Of a stretch of DNA of 6,135 bases, positions 5,571 to 6,135 are shown in pieces. The stretch's first letter is position 1. Each line of letters opens with the position of its first letter. The DNA lies in contig JANYFH010000115.1 of assembly GCA_025362705.1 (NCBI GenBank), positions 1-6,135 on the forward strand. The letters run 5' to 3'. The position numbers were made by a program, and so were the translations under genes. This DNA is from Betaproteobacteria bacterium (GTDB lineage: Bacteria > Pseudomonadota > Gammaproteobacteria > Burkholderiales > Usitatibacteraceae). The notes beneath the pieces are model-generated. The model saw nothing but the letters and a program-made list of their open reading frames with translations. It was not told the origin of the DNA and did not search any database.

Positions 5571-6135
5571 ATGCGCGTGCAGCACGAATCAAAAGCAAGA
5601 CTGCTTGATGCCGCGATGCAGGTGATTCGCACCAAAGGCTATTCGGCGACGACCATTGACGATGTCTGCGAATCTGCCCATCTCACCAAGGGCAGTTTTT
5701 TCCATCATTTCAAAAGCAAGCAGGAACTTGCCATCTCGGCGGCGCAACACTTCGCCGACATGGCCGATAGCCGGTTCGCGACTGCCCCCTACCGGACGCT
5801 CGCCGACCCGCTTGACCGTCTGATTGGCTACGTAGAATTCCGCCGCGCCATCCTGCAAGGCAAGCTACCCGAATTCACTTGCCTGTTTGGCACCATGGTG
5901 CAGGAAACTTACGATAGCCATCCCGCGATACGCAAAGCCTGTGATCGGCACATCAGCGAACACGCGGCGACCCTGACAGGCGATATCGTCGCCGCCAAAC
6001 GACTTTATGCACCGCACGCAAAGTGGACACCCGAGAGCCTCGGTCTCTATATCCAGGCAACGATCCAGGGCGCCTTTATTCTTGCCAAAGCCAGACGCGG
6101 ACCCGATGTTGCTGACCAATGCCTCGCGCATTTGC
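5571..6135 (+). CDS. TetR/AcrR-family transcriptional repressor (partial, C-terminus outside window)
   Basis: 188 codons are visible and the frame is open at the right edge; since the family usually has 190-210 residues, only the last few are likely missing. The N-terminal HTH is textbook: ARLLDAAMQVIRTKGYSATTIDDVCESAHLTKGSFFHHFKSKQELA (9-54), with T39-K-G-S-F-F-H-H-F47 as recognition helix. The remainder is the helical ligand and dimer domain (EFTCLFGTMVQET, then HPAIRKACDRHI, and IQATIQGAFILAKAR in the last helix), of the type seen in regulators of efflux and electrophile-response genes; the ligand is unknown. The ATG at 5571 is the only start keeping the HTH, and its ribosome site is weak. 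Two matching palindromes in its promoter suggest autorepression. Its other target is likely to the right of the window, in the same direction. Confidence 0.94.
   Translation, partial: MRVQHESKARLLDAAMQVIRTKGYSATTIDDVCESAHLTKGSFFHHFKSKQELAISAAQHFADMADSRFATAPYRTLADPLDRLIGYVEFRRAILQGKLPEFTCLFGTMVQETYDSHPAIRKACDRHISEHAATLTGDIVAAKRLYAPHAKWTPESLGLYIQATIQGAFILAKARRGPDVADQCLAHL

Noticed and set aside
5589..5858. Minus-strand open frame of 89 codons
   Set aside because: Antisense to the conserved TetR helix-turn-helix region; no features of its own.

Overview
The window reads as an accessory stretch of a moderately GC-rich proteobacterial chromosome. I favour a betaproteobacterium, because of the cytochrome c/P460 and small periplasmic protein types, the REP-like GTCATTCCCGCG repeat and the mix of AraC, ArsR and TetR regulators with a GTT1-like GST. 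That placement is inference from style, not a phylogenetic result. There are nine protein genes, two of them cut by the window edges. I see no rRNA, tRNA, CRISPR array, phage or transposase gene.

Left part (1-1920). A minus-strand gene running off the left edge encodes an exported class I cytochrome c joined to the start of a cytochrome P460 domain. Upstream of it on the same strand, behind a clear intrinsic terminator, lies a gene for a 60-residue mature periplasmic protein of unknown function. Divergent from these is an AraC-family regulator with an N-terminal cupin domain.

Middle part (1921-4575). A 146-bp nested palindromic element (MITE-like outer inverted repeats around a REP-like pair of hairpins) separates the AraC gene from an exported beta-lactamase-fold serine hydrolase. 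Convergent with the hydrolase is a small cysteine-rich putative lipoprotein. A GTT1-like glutathione S-transferase gene starts divergently from the lipoprotein gene.

Right part (4604-6135). A two-gene operon (ArsR-type repressor, then an AHSA1/SRPBCC protein, joined by an ATGA overlap) is divergent from a TetR-type repressor gene that runs off the right edge. The 122-bp region between them is the most information-dense piece of the window. It holds two back-to-back promoters with 17-bp spacers and two unrelated pairs of operator-like palindromes, one pair on each promoter. This suggests that each repressor controls its own promoter.

I do not see a clearly new multi-gene system. The points most worth following are the double-operator divergent control region, the nested palindromic element, the cytochrome c-P460 fusion and the cysteine-rich lipoprotein.
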